This document shows positions 11,031 to 23,001 of a DNA stretch of 64,000 nt, piece by piece. The notes beneath the pieces were generated by a model, which was not told where the DNA came from, ran no database searches, and saw only the letters and a list, made by a program, of their open reading frames with translations. Source of the DNA: Primula veris (lineage: Eukaryota > Streptophyta > Magnoliopsida > Ericales > Primulaceae); assembly GCA_963682055.1 (NCBI GenBank), contig OY821741.1, positions 7,881,501 through 7,945,500 of the forward strand. Reading direction: 5' to 3'. The translations under genes were made by a program, and so were the position numbers. Numbering within the stretch: position 1 is the first letter of the stretch; each line of letters opens with the position of its first letter.

Positions 11031-11612
11031 ATGCTTTTACAAGAGTCGTATCAAAATGAGTTGAAAGAAAAAAGAGAAGAAACTTGTAAAGTTGAAAATA
11101 TAGTTTTGTTTGATAAAGAAATTAAAAAATCAAACGAACATTGTGGAGAAAAAGTTTGGTCTAATGAGAAACTCAATTTAATGAATGAAATATTTGAGGA
11201 TAAACTTCTATTTGAAAAAGAGGAGTTAAATTTTGAAAAAAATGCAAATTTAGAAATATATTTTCAAATAAAAAATGAGAGTGAAAAATATTATCTTTTT
11301 ATGGAAAATGATGTCGAGATGAGTGTTTACAAGGTTAAATTTGATAATGACACTATATTAAGTTTTGAAGATAAACAAAAGATAAATGAGGAAGGAAAAC
11401 ACTTTAGTTTAGAGAATTGGTGTTTCGACACCGGATGGATAGATATGGTTCAATATGAGAATAAATTTGTGAAATTTCAAAATGGAGTGAAAGTAAAATT
11501 TAGAGAAGTGAAGGGAAAAAACAAAGTTATAAAAATTGTGAATTGTGAAAACTCGGTTAAATTAATGAAATGGTACGAAAGGCATTATACGTTGGCCGAA
11601 ATGTGCATGTAA
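11031..11612 (+). CDS. Acidic 193-residue protein of TR-GAG element (unknown function)
   Basis: The longest surviving version of the second coding segment of this element. It is rich in Glu, Lys and Asn, with a long helical-looking part (residues about 1-110) and a C-terminal part containing ENWCFDTGWIDM and NGVKVKFREVKGKNK. The FDTG followed by NGVKVK faintly recalls a degenerate copia aspartic protease, but conservation is too weak to claim it. Sister copies at 246-443 and 41995-42321 have stops or indels, so coding is decaying. The true start may lie further upstream, as the frame is broken between gag and this segment. Unknown function; part of a retroelement. Confidence 0.45.
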   Translation: MLLQESYQNELKEKREETCKVENIVLFDKEIKKSNEHCGEKVWSNEKLNLMNEIFEDKLLFEKEELNFEKNANLEIYFQIKNESEKYYLFMENDVEMSVYKVKFDNDTILSFEDKQKINEEGKHFSLENWCFDTGWIDMVQYENKFVKFQNGVKVKFREVKGKNKVIKIVNCENSVKLMKWYERHYTLAEMCM

Positions 11613-11803
11613 AGTGTCGCTTTCGAAGGAGACGCGATTGAAGTAAAGACACGTTGCGAATTATGCTAAAAAGAAGGAAATTAAAGTGAACTATGCAAAG
11701 TCACAAGATTAAGTGTCGGATATTTTTTGCAAAAACTCGCAAGTATGAAGATTTTCGAAGATTGAGGAGAATGTTTGGAGTTACCAAACAAGTTTAAGGG
11801 GAG

Positions 11804-12103
11804 TGTTGAAAATTGTAACTTGTTTTGTTTTTAATATTAGTTTTTATGTTTGTTTAAGTTATAACTTTTGAGGTTCATGAGTTCATGGGTTCATAGGTTC
11901 ATGGTTAATAATTATGTAACATATGAGAGTTTTTATTTTCTATTACAAATGTTTGGAGTCTTATCGAATTCCAAAATAAGTATAAATTGATGTTATTTTT
12001 TCTTTTGTAATAACCCACCAAAAAATGAGAGATTATAATAAAAAGTTTGTTCCCCATTTTATTGTTGTGAGTTTTTTCTTTCCGGCCATCCATATTTCCA
12101 ACA
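11804..12103 (+). repeat. 3' LTR of TR-GAG copy 2
   Basis: About 300 bp, TGTTGAAAATTG...TTTCCAACA, preceded by the purine run AAGGGGAG. It differs visibly from the 5' LTR at many positions, so insertion is old. Confidence 0.8.
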
Positions 12104-14029
12104 GTAAGCAAGTAAAAGAAGAAAAGGCGACGAATGTGTGCATTATCTTAGCCAATTATCACTACAGCCATGTTTTGTTGTTTAATGAAATGCTTACCTT
12201 CCAAAACAAACAAAAATAGGTCTTTTTCCTGAAGAAAAGTAACCTCTTTAAATCCAAAGGTACAGTTACTTCAAACAAATGAAAATGAAAATTTAATAAT
12301 TTGATAAACCAGTTTGGCTATGATTTTAAAAGTCATCTTGTTTATACAAGATGACAGTTTTTGTTTTTATTTTTAAATCTTGAGTTGAATATATTTTCCA
12401 AGACAGATAAAAAATATATATTAAAATAGAAAATAATAAAAAGTTGAAAACCTAATTTAAGTCATAACCTAGGGTTAATGCATCAAGGATTCACCCCTTT
12501 TCTTTTTTCCAAATGAAGATATGCTAGCTTATATTTATTCATTAAAATTTCAATTCGAAATTGATTTTTGGTTAAATTAAAGCAAAGATTTTACCATCCT
12601 TATTTGGTTTCAAATGGGAAAAAAAGAGAGCAATCCAACTAATCAATAAGAATTAAGAAAACATATAAATTTAAAAAGTCACTAAATAACAGAAAGAAGG
12701 AATAAAAAAATCACAAGTCCTAACCTCAGAGAATGAATGAAGATGCGGCAACCCTAATTATAATAATAAAATATAAGTTTTTTTATATATAGTAAGTTAA
12801 AAAAAATTAAGGTTCTAAAAAAAATAGAGGAGAAAACACTGTTTATATAGGGGAAAATGATAAATATTAAAGGCTGATCATGACATCATATTTTTTTTTT
12901 CATTCAGTCACATGTCCAAATTACTTGAATATTTTAATTTTAAGAAAACAAACGTGGAATATTAATTACTCAAAGCCAAACAATATTATATTTATTTTAA
13001 TAAACAATTAATATGTATTCTTAGGTTATCAGAAACACATAAATTTTCAAGACTTACATGTGAAATAATGAAAAGCGGAAAGCTTTATGATTTTACCAAA
13101 TATGGAAATGCTTTCATTTTCATACTCGAGTCAAAATGTAAGGGTCTTATTCATTTATATGAAAATAATTAGGGTTATTAAACAATAGAAAAGAAAGCAT
13201 TGGTTATATAGTGGAAAAGGATAAAAGGATAAAGATTAAAGGCCGATGACATAGCATATATTTTATTCAGTCACTTGAATTCTATTTTAATTTTAAAAAC
13301 AAACATGGAATATATTTATTACTCAAAAACAAAAAATTATAATAATTTTAATAAACAATTATATTAATTCTAATGAACTGTTATACTTTTTTTCATGGAA
13401 GTTAATGAACAATTATATTAATTTTAATAAACAATTAATATATATTTTTAGGTTATCACGAAAACGCATAAAATGTAAAAATTATTAATTGTTTAAAGAT
13501 TTATACCATGTTACATATATAACACCTTTACTTTGAAAGAAATGTTATGACCGGCTATAAATAAAACCAAATATACATTGTTTGCCTGTTATGCGTAGTC
13601 ATTGACCCTAACATAAATTGATTTTAGTGTTTGTATATCAATAATTCTCCTCCTCCTCGTATATATATTCATCACATAAATATTACAGTATTAAATTGTG
13701 TCATTTTTTTCCATCTCGGAGTGATAAGTTATTAACAAACGACGTTCATTGCGTATGTTCCTTAAAAAGTGTAAAAACTTGGTCGGGACCAAATCTAAAA
13801 GTGATCGCATAATACATAAATTGAAAACGGCTAATGCCATTCGTAAGATTAGTTTTTTTATATATATTTAATAATGTAGCCAAACCCAGAACAATAACAG
13901 CAAAATTTAAAATCTTTACAAATCCTCTAAATAGCCGAACAATATTCTAAACTTTCCAAACAATAAACTTGGTGTCTCTCTATATACTAGAAGAAGCTTG
14001 AAATAAATCAAAAAAAGCAGAAAGAAAAA
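12104..14029. other. Duplicated AT-rich spacer (block D, unit 2)
   Basis: Sister of 1166-3084 and 42914-44844. No gene supported. Confidence 0.7.
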
Positions 14030-14300
14030 AGGATTAGCAAGGGCCGTAGCCAAAGCCACGCATGCCTTCTTTTCGATGACCCTATTAATATCAAGCGAGA
14101 TGAGTACGTAAGAGACGCAATATCTCCTATCTCCCACCTCTTTAAGCCAGCTTTCACAAGCTTTTTGTCGGTTTTCTTGTTGGAAGTTCCATAACTGTGT
14201 GTACACACCTTGAACACCTAGTAAAAGTATGAATCATACATGTTACGGTCGTGGGAAGGCAAATCTTTGATTTTAGAGAATTTTTTGTCAGCCTTAGCAA
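14030..14300 (-). pseudogene. SCAI-like N-terminal fragment, copy 2
   Basis: Same fragment as 3085-3355 with the same two frameshifts around YTQLWKFQQENRQK and LVEAGLKRWEIGDIAS. It lies between block D and an (ATT)18 tract. Not translatable as one protein. Confidence 0.65.
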
Positions 14301-14330
14301 CAAGTGACCAATAGCTCTCACTTACTGGAA

Positions 14331-14331
<1 letters not shown>

Positions 14332-14385
<54 letters not shown>
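14332..14385. repeat. (ATT)18 microsatellite, unit 2
   Basis: Eighteen uninterrupted ATT units, orthologous to 3388-3409 and 45132-45227. Confidence 0.95.
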
Positions 14386-14710
14386 GCTCATTTTCTATGC
14401 TCAGATCGATTTAATCCACCGATTCATTCACTCTCAGACTATCTCCCCCCCTTCAAACACCTGATGATGAGGCGGAGAGGGCCCTCTACCTTCACACGAC
14501 GTTAGTTTCCAACTCCTAAATTAGATGAGTAAGACTGTACGTAGTAGTATTTTATCTTTATAGATTTTCAGATTGTGGATGAATCTATATATATATATAT
14601 TAGTTGAAATAACTCAGGTACATATATAATTAATTAAGGTCTGGTTACGCATTTAGCAATTTTGAACACATATTATGGGTTTCTCGTTCTAGTATGTATT
14701 TGTATCCTTC
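14386..14710. other. Duplicated spacer between (ATT)n and CACTA MITE, unit 2
   Basis: Sister of 3410-3733 and 45228-45549, with a short TA run at about 14588-14600. No coding signal. Confidence 0.6.
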
Positions 14711-14880
14711 CACTACAAAAAGAAAAATGTCAGTTTAATTACTATCAAATGTCATGTTGCTATATTGATGGTAAAGCAAGTGTCGCTAAATTTTGTAACA
14801 GTTTATCGACATTCGCTTTACCATCAGTCTAACCACATTGACCTCTTATATTAATTAAAATGACTTTATTTTTTGTAGTG
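14711..14880. mobile_element. CACTA-type MITE, unit 2
   Basis: 170 bp with ends CACTACAAAAA and TTTTTTGTAGTG and a 3-bp target duplication TTC (14708-14710, 14881-14883), the hallmark of CACTA elements. Inside, TGATGGTAAAGC and GCTTTACCATCA form a 20-bp near-perfect hairpin stem around a roughly 20-bp loop. Confidence 0.85.
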
Positions 14881-15504
14881 TTCATGATGGCAACTCATGT
14901 TTGACATGCATGATGGTTGTTTCTTAATCAGTGCCTTATATAGTCCCTGATCTACGAAATACGAAATACTTACAATTTTTTATAAACTAGCACACAGGGC
15001 CCTTCTCGATTCGTCGGTGTCGATTTGTCAATTTCTATTTTAAAATACTTCTTAGAAATTTATTCGTCGGTTACCATGAAATGTTTCCGTATTTTCCATT
15101 TCAATGGCCATTCTAAATATGTGAAGTAGTGGTAATTAATTGTATTGTAGGCATAGTTCCAACTTGTTAAAGATTGGAGGTTTCGTACGATACACCGGAA
15201 AACAATGAAAATAAAGTAACATAACCTTATATTCATAAACCAAACCAAAAATTCTTTAGGCTAAAGAAACAATGAAACTAAAGTAACTTATCTAAATAAC
15301 CATAAAACAAACAATTATTTTTCCTTTTATGTATCATTTTTCTATAAATTATAAACTAATATCATATAAGAAAATAAATAATAAAGTTAAAAGAAATAGA
15401 GTTAGTACTATGTTATTAGTAATATTATTCTTTAAAATATATCATTTTACCCTAAAATAATATCACATCATTTTTCTATAAATAATAAACAAAAACAGAG
15501 TTTC

Positions 15505-15644
15505 AGATTATTCAGCTTCTAAAAATCTGATTTTTAGGCTGAAAAATCTAAAAAATACTGATTTTTAGAATCCATCTTTTGGAATCTCAAAACAGATTTT
15601 TATAATCTGATTTTTTTAAAAAAAAATTGTTACCAAATATAGCC
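15505..15644. mobile_element. Truncated Tourist-like MITE, unit 2
   Basis: Right part of the MITE that is complete at 46353-46570. About 80-90 bp at the left, including the left terminal repeat, are deleted here. Confidence 0.45.
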
Positions 15645-16970
15645 TAAGTTAACATTGTAAAATCATCTATATATATATATATATACACGTGTGTGTGTGT
15701 ATATGGAAATAAATGAGAAATAGTACACCCTTAACTTTTCAATCAATGATATTAGACAAATTTCCTCGAGACAAATAAATGGAACAAAAATATAATCTTA
15801 ATCCAGCCATAACTTCAAAATAATATAGTTCACCTTGAAAAATAAAAAACAACTCGCCGAATTTATTGTTATAGACCGATTAGAATTGTTATTCACGAGT
15901 GCTAGTACGGATAAGTTATATTTTGTAGAACTCAAAAGTCATAAATAAAATCAATAGTGAGAAAAAAGTGTCCAACACGTGGCGTAATTGTCGCCCGCAA
16001 GTCTGAATTAAGTTTGAACCTGGCTGGCTCAAATACCACGTTGGAAAAAAATATAAATTTTCATATCCGAAAGGATTATCCATATATCCAAAAGAATTAT
16101 GTTTGTGGGTGGTATAGAGAATAGTGAGCGGTCTTATAAACATGTGTTGTTTTCATAGTGTAGAACCGTGGATGCAATATGTATCGGGAAGAATACTCGT
16201 GTTTTATGAAAATAATAAGTTATTGAATAGCGATGAGTTTTTTTATAAGTTGGAAATTGTTTAAACAAATTAAACAGTTACTTTAATCAATACTTACAGA
16301 GTAGAAAGAACTTCATACTATTCGATCCCCAGAATGAGACATTGTGTCCTTCTATCGGTTAAGGAAGCATAGCTAAGATCATTGATATATCCCGAATAGT
16401 ATTTCTCTTTTGGAATGCCGATAACGCATCATATTTGGAAAAAGGTGGGAACTTTGCAAAGCTAGGGAGTACCTATGCAGATGACAAATGATGATTTAGT
16501 TACATGACAAAGCTTATATCAATAAAGATTAAGAAATGATCAAAATAAAATAAATTACCAATTTCTAATGCGGTAGTTGACCTCAGCTTTAGATTTACCC
16601 TGGACAGGCGATTCAACTTGGCAACTACTTCTAATAGATCATTCCAGTTATTCTGCATTCAATATACACTAATAAACATTGTAAAATCATAAATTGACCT
16701 TCAAACCCCAGAAGCCAACACTAATAAACACCACAACACTCGGGGGAAGCTTTTAGTTATGCTCTGAACATGAAGTGTAAACGATAAGAGCATTCACCGA
16801 ATGAAAAACACCAAGCCTCAAAATTAAATATCAATCATAAAGTAAAAACGACAAATTAAAACTTCAAATTATCAGGAACATACGATTTTAACTTAGAACA
16901 AACAAAAAAACAAGTGGTTGTTCGGAATGCCCTCAGGACTCTTTCAAGTTTAGCAAAAACTAATACCAAA

Positions 16971-16979
16971 TAAAATAGA
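16971..16979. repeat. 9-bp target site duplication TAAAATAGA (left)
   Basis: Identical to 17859-17867 on the other side of the Mutator-like MITE. Confidence 0.9.
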
Positions 16980-17858
16980 GCGTTAATTATGCTTTGTTGA
17001 CCTGTATTTTGGCAATTTTAGGATTTGTGACCTAACTTTTTACAATTCCGTTTTAGTGACCTAAATTTATATTTTGACTTATTTTAGTGACCCGTCATTA
17101 CATTTTTGGATGGAAACAGTTTTAAAGTTTCAATTTAGTCCGTAAAGTTTAAAAATTTATGATAAATGCATAAAATTAACAAAAATTACACACATATAAA
17201 TTATATCTGCATATTTAAATTGAAAAAAAAAAACAATTTTTGTTAATGCAAATTTAAAAACGATATAAAACTGTCAAATAACATACTACAAATTAATTAA
17301 TATAAGCTAAATTGTTTTTTTTTTTTTTCATATTATGTAAGTTCATTATTAATCTTTTTAAAGACTAATAAATTTTTTGAATAACGAGTTTTATGCTAAT
17401 AAATAAGAGTCTAATTTGATTCTAACCCTTACATTGAAATTGAGTTGTTAGTAAATATATTTTCAATTCAATGGGTTGATAAATATATATTTACATCATC
17501 CCAACTAATATAGTTCATATGTTGTTCTATACTTTTATTTATTTTATTTGCTAATTGTGTAACTCATTTAAATGTATGTTTTATATAAGTGTGTAATTTA
17601 AATGAGCTTATATAAGTACGTAATTTAAGTGAGCTTATATAAATGTGTAATATTTACAATTTTTAAGCGTTTATCGTTAAGTTTTAAACTATACGGGCTA
17701 AATTGAAAATTTAAAACGGTTTTCATCTAAAAAATATAACGGCGGGTCACTAAAACAAGTCAAACTATAAATTTAGGTCACTAAAACGGAATTGTAAATA
17801 GTTAGGTCATCAATACTAAAATTGACTAAAACACAGGTCATCAAAACATAATTAACCC
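16980..17858. mobile_element. Mutator-like MITE with long terminal inverted repeats, unit 2
   Basis: An 879-bp element flanked by the 9-bp duplication TAAAATAGA. Its ends are inverted repeats of about 200 bp: the left starts GCGTTAATTATGCTTTGTTG and the reverse complement of the right starts GGGTTAATTATGTTTTGATG. Both continue through TTACAATTCCGTTTTAGTGA. Nine-bp duplication plus long terminal repeats fit a TIR-type MULE derivative. No transposase is inside, only AT-rich filler. Confidence 0.85.
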
Positions 17859-17958
17859 TAAAATAGAAGAAGTTACAAACAACTGGCTTTTAACCATCCA
17901 TGCCCACCAAGCCTATAAATTACTACCATGGAAACTTTTGATAAACATAGTCACACTT

Positions 17959-19345
17959 TTAATACTTTGGCTTCTTCTGCTTGGTAGTTCTGGCAACATT
18001 CTCCTCCGGGATCCCAGATACGATGCTTTCTTTCACCTGTACAAAGTCACACACAACAACTAAAAATTCGTAAACATCACCAAGCCATATAAGCGGAAAA
18101 GCAACTGTTAATTCAAAATACGTACTTCAAATAACTAGCCTTGTTTGACTAAAGCTTTTAAGCTCAACTTTCTTAGTTTTTTTTTTCCATAAACACTAGG
18201 TCGCATTAGGTTAATTCAAGCAGAGGGTTTTTTTTTTTTTGACTGAAAAGCTGTAGGCAAGACAGACGTAGCTTTTTCCGTTAATTCAGAATACACTTTG
18301 CAACTAATAATATGCTTTGTTTGGTAGTTGCAACTTTTAAGATTTTTATTTTTGGTATTTTACACAAAGACTAGGCTTCATTCAATTAATCAACATAAAG
18401 CAGAGGGGATTAGTGTGTTATTGTTCTGCCAGACATAAGCGTTAAGCAAAGATGGACTTAGATTTTCCCAGAACCTCATTAAATCAATCCAGCTTAAACC
18501 CAGCATAAAATACAAATTACTTATCTTTTTTTAATTTGGAAACACACCTTTGGCTCATGTGAAGTGGCATCGTTGACGATTCATCGATAACCTACAAATC
18601 ACAAGCATAATAAAAAGGTAAAAACACACTATTAGCCAACAAATTTAACAAAACAATAGGTCTTAGGAGCAAGAGTATATTTTCCATGTACTTGTAAACA
18701 CAGATAGGTAAAGACATTTTTGAATTTACCAAGCGCATCTATTTTAATGCTTATGTGCTACTCAACACATCTTTTGAACTTGAAACATGGAACCGGGGAT
18801 CCGAATGTAGATCGTGACTACCAATATAAGGCACCGATTATGGAACCACCAACTTTCCAGCAATCATGTCAAACTTGAGGTTACATCATGAAGGATTCAA
18901 ACACATTACTATAATGAGAAACCCATAATATGTGTTCAAAATTGCGTTATGATTATAGGGTTTTTCATGAATCATCAATGCATAACGAGAGCTTAATAAC
19001 CTATTTACCTGACCTTAATTTAACTAATAGAATCTAAAAAGATAAGATACTACAGTCTTTCTTATCTCGATTATTAGAAGGTTCATCAAAAAAAGGCAGA
19101 CGTAAGTGGGTGGAGCATTGGCAGATTAACAGATTCTACAAGGCAGGTCCAACAAACTAGTTTTTAATAAGCTCGACTATGGTTTAGACTTTTAATATGT
19201 TTTATGAGTTTTGTTTTCTGGAATAAGCTTTTGGAGTAAGAAAACCCAGCTTATAAGTAATTGCGCAACATACCTTCATTCCAACGAACGGTTCTACAAA
19301 CTGCTTCTTCTTCTGTTTTGATGACGATGTCATCTCACTTAAGCA
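17959..19345 (-). pseudogene. Exon remnants of a basic nuclear-type protein, unit 2
   Basis: Minus-strand pieces with splice-like edges: 17959-18036 (CAG acceptor, 26 codons ending in TAA, reading VKESIVSGIPEENVARTTKQ...), 18548-18591 (TTTGTAG acceptor, GTGTG donor; shortened relative to the copies at about 49500 and 51807-51866), and 19274 upward (reading EMTSSSKQKKKQFVEP, GTATGT donor). Related exons in better order lie at 50930-51866. The Lys-rich tail suggests a nuclear or nucleic-acid-binding protein, but I do not recognise the family. The exon order differs from the intact set, so this copy is scrambled. Confidence 0.4.
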
Positions 19346-19760
19346 ATTGGACAGAGAATTATGAAGTAATTATAACTGCAATTAAATCATTTAAAAAAAA
19401 ACAAGTTAAAACATATATATATATATACACACACACACGTAGCTAGGTCAAGTAAACTCTGTATTTCCACCCGTTATTATTAATAATAATGAGCATGTTT
19501 CATAAAAAAAAAATTAATAGTAATAAAATAAAAAACGTAGCTAGGTCACCAGTACATATATAATAGAATTATTGGCCCAGCCCAGCTCAATAAACACCTC
19601 AACGAGCCTCTCTTTCTCCTGCTTTATACGTCGTCCTTTGGTTGCCGAACTTTTAGTCAGTCCCGGGACTATTAATAAATACAAATGGGATTACGAATGA
19701 CCTTTCATGTATTTTTCCGGAACTACTCCCCCACATGGCTATTATTGTACATACACCAAA
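19346..19760. other. Spacer upstream of nested retroelements
   Basis: AT-rich, with a short TA/CA run at about 19420-19437 and a 13-bp direct repeat CGTAGCTAGGTCA at about 19438 and 19540. No gene supported. Confidence 0.5.
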
Positions 19761-19765
19761 CATAA
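19761..19765. repeat. Target site duplication CATAA (left)
   Basis: Identical to 34731-34735 flanking the other end of the outer copia element. Confidence 0.95.
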
Positions 19766-19949
19766 TGAAAGGAAGGCAGTAAAAAAGATATGCAGAGAAA
19801 AGAATGAATATTATTCACAACCAACTAGGATATTTATACAGGTGTATCACTATAATTTCTCCTTAATTAGTGGAACTGATTTCCCTAATCTTGTCTTTAT
19901 AGAAATACAAATATTATCTTTATACTAAGTCAACAACCAAATCTCAACA
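19766..19949 (-). repeat. 3' LTR of outer copia element
   Basis: 184 bp, TG...CA ended; identical by eye to 34547-34730. Confidence 0.95.
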
Positions 19950-19960
19950 CTCCCCCTCAA
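19950..19960 (-). promoter_or_regulatory. Polypurine tract of outer copia element
   Basis: On the minus strand TTGAGGGGGAG immediately precedes the 3' LTR. Confidence 0.8.
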
Positions 19961-22900
19961 GTTGGAGAGTGAATATCTCGAACTCCCAACTAGCGGCAAT
20001 GTGTAGAGCGGACTTATTGTCACAATAGAGTAAGGCCGGCTTTGGATGATCTACGCCCAAATCTGTGAGGAGATGGCGCAGCCAAGTCAACTCGCAACAT
20101 GCCCCTGTCATGGCTCGATATTCTGCCTCGGCGGAAGATAGTGAAACGGTCCTTTGCCTCTTTGACCTCCAAGAAATCAAAGAGGAACCAAAGAAAATGC
20201 AATAACCAGTAGTAGATCTCCAGGTAAGTGGACAACCGGCCAATCCGAATCGCTGTATGCTCGTAACCTGAGATCGCTAAACGAAGAGAAGAAAAGGCCT
20301 TTTCCAGGCGCACCTTTGAGATAACGTACAATGCGGAGTGCAGCTTCCATGTGAGGTTTACGCGGTTCATGCATAAACCTACTCAACACATGTACAGAAT
20401 ACATTATATCTGGCCTCGAAATGGTCAAATATATTAATCTTCCTATTAATCGTCGATAACGTGCGGGGTCCTTCAACAAATCCCCTTTATCAGATAATTT
20501 TATGCCACTCTCCATTGGATGACTAACCGGAGCTCCCCCTAATAATCCTGCATCGCCGATGATATCTAACGCATACTTGCGTTGTGAAATAAAGATGCCA
20601 TTGGCTGAATGCGATACTTCTATGCCTAGAAAATATTTTAGGTCTCCAAGCTCTTTTATGCGAAAACGGCCATGAAGGAAACTTTTTAGTGCTCGTATGC
20701 TAGCGGGATCATTCCCGGTAATTAATATATCGTCGACATAGATCAAAAGGGCTGTGAAAGAAGTTCCTTGTTTTCGAGTAAATAATGAATAATCTGCTTT
20801 TGACTGAGTGTATCCTGCAGACTGAATAGCAATCGAAAACTTTGCAAACCACTGGCGAGAAGCCTGTTTTAGGCCATATAAGGATTTATGTAGGCGACAT
20901 ACGAGATTCTCCCCCTGTCGCCGGAGACCAGGAGGAGGAGACATATAAATTTCTTCGTCGAGTTCCCCATGTAAAAAGGCATTATTTACGTCTAATTGAT
21001 GAATAGACCAATGCTTAGCTGCAGCTAGTGCTAAAAGACAACGGACAGAAATAATTTTAGCAGTAGGAGAGAAAGTGTCATGATAATCGATACCTTCCAT
21101 TTGAGTGAAGCCTTTTGCAAGTAACCGAGCTTTATACCGTTCGATAGTACCGTCTGACCGATGCTTAATTTTGTACACCCAACGACAGCTGATGGGTTTC
21201 TTTCCGGGTGGCAGAGGGGTAAGCGACCAGGTCCGATTTTCTGTTAGAGCCTGCAATTATGAGTCCATTGCTTGTTTCCATTCTGGTATAACAGCAGCCT
21301 CTGCATAAGATTGAGGCTCGTGCCCTTGATCAACATTTGCTACGAAAAACTTATTTGAAGGCGTAAAACGATGATAAGAGATGTAATTACTCAATGGATA
21401 CCTCGTGGCTGTGCTGTGACCTGGAGGCGACGAAGACGATGGTTGTGAGCTGAGAGAGGTGATCGGTTTCCATGAGTAATCACTCAATTTGGCCGGCGGA
21501 ACGATTTGCCGCTGTGAGCGGCGACGATTGGGTGAGGGACCGGGCTGGTGTTCGTGTGTGGAAATGGGTTGGATTGGAATGGGAGAATTGGTTTCGGTTT
21601 CCATGAGAATTGGTGGGGTACTTACATCTGTTACAGGGGAAGGAGGTGGGTGAGTAGGGGTTTCGGGCATGGGACCCGAATAGGAACTGGGAGGAATAAT
21701 TGGGTTAGGGTTAGAATGTTGTTGGGCTTCTTGACTTGGTAAGCCCACTGGGATGCGAGGGGCAGATTGAGCCGAAAGTTTTGGAATGCTCTCTTCGTAT
21801 GGGAAACAATTTTCATAAAAAATTACGTCTCGGCTAGTAAAGATTCTATGTGTAGACAAATCATATAATTTATAAGCTTTTTGGCCTACGGGGTAACCAA
21901 TGAAGATGCATCGAGTGGAGCGTGGAGCAAATTTATGTGTAATACGATTATTTTTAGCAAATGCTAGGCAACCAAAAACTCGAAGATGATTGAAAGAGGG
22001 ACGTTTAGAAAAAAAAACGTTTGAATGGAGTTTTTAGAGACAAAATAGGTGTAGGTAATCGATTAATAATATGTACCGCGGTTAAAACACATTCTCTCCA
22101 GAATTTTATTGGTAGGTTAGAGTGAAAACGTAGCCCTCGTGCAACCTCAAGAATATGGCGGTGTTTACGCTCTACTAATCCGTTTTGTTGGGGAGTGTCA
22201 ACGCAAGATGTTTGTAGCAAGATGCCATTTTCATTGAAAAACTGTTGAAGTGAGTGAAATTCCCCCCCGGTTATCACTACGAATAATTTTGACAGATGAA
22301 TTAAATTGATTGGAAGCAAATGAGAAAAATTGTTTCAATAATGATTGCGTTTCATTTTTATGCTTCATCAAAAAAATCCACGTAAAACGAGAATAATCAT
22401 CCACAATTGTGAGAAAATAATGAGCACCAGAAGTAGAAGGATGTCGATACGACCCCCAAATGTCACAATGAATAAGTTCAAAAAATTTCATAGATGAAGT
22501 ACTACTCGTACTAAAAGGAAGACGAGTTTGCTTGGCTAAAGGACATATATTGCAAACTTTATTCATAACTACTCGAATATTCAAAAAATTCTTAGCAATG
22601 AAACCTAAATGCGCAGATGAAACGTGGCCAAGACGATGATGCCAAAGATCGGTAGAAGTTGTCGTCGCATTGCAACGAGGTTGAAGAGGTTTGGAGTTTG
22701 TTACAAGTCCGGCCAAATAATATAAACCGTCACGTTGTCTACCCAAACCAATCGTCTTCCTCGTAGCCAGATCCTGCAAGACACACAAAGAGGGATAAAA
22801 TGTTACTGAACATCTCAAATCATTCGTCATCTTGCTGACCGACATTAAATCCACTTTAAATTTCGGAACACATAAAACATTTTCCAAATTATAAGATGAA

Positions 22901-22998
22901 TTTAAAGGTATAGAGCCCACAGAATTAATTGATGCCTTTTCTCCATTAGGTAACAAAACAGGTGATAATGAATGACGCTTATCATAACACTTAAGCAT
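19950..22998 (-). pseudogene. Outer copia pol (integrase, RT, RNase H), broken
   Basis: Read from 22998 downward: GAG pre-integrase and zinc region (HRLGH..., CNICPLAKQT), integrase core with HCDIW and, after a frameshift in a G7 run (about 22260-22266), [11 protein letters not shown]; a second frameshift in an A run near 22010; a linker rich in Pro/Ser (21859-21257); an in-frame stop at about 21257; reverse transcriptase ([22 protein letters not shown]) to 20177; a frameshift at a shortened G run near 20245; then RNase H ([23 protein letters not shown]). RNase H jumps from HIAA straight to a short tail, so roughly 60-70 residues of its C-terminal part appear deleted. The Retrofit/Ale lineage is possible; not proven. 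Confidence 0.85.
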
Positions 22999-23001
22999 TT
23001 T

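Larger units (their letters stand above)
10169..12103 (+). mobile_element. TR-GAG-type LTR element, copy 2
   Basis: Complete small LTR element of about 1.9 kb: 5' LTR 10169-10444 (its first 17 or so bases deleted), a primer-binding site TTGCTATCAGAGC just after it, a gag-like frame, a longer acidic frame, a polypurine stretch, and 3' LTR 11804-12103. No protease, integrase, reverse transcriptase or RNase H domain is visible, so it must be moved in trans. It occupies the junction between units 1 and 2. Confidence 0.8.
14881..16979. other. Duplicated spacer (block H, unit 2)
   Basis: Sister of 45720-47909. A 75-residue minus-strand frame at 15916-16143 is perfectly preserved in unit 3 (46834-47061) but has no recognisable domain. 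The stretch from about 15894 to 16463 is identical between the two units. Includes a TA/GT run at about 15667-15704. Confidence 0.6.
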
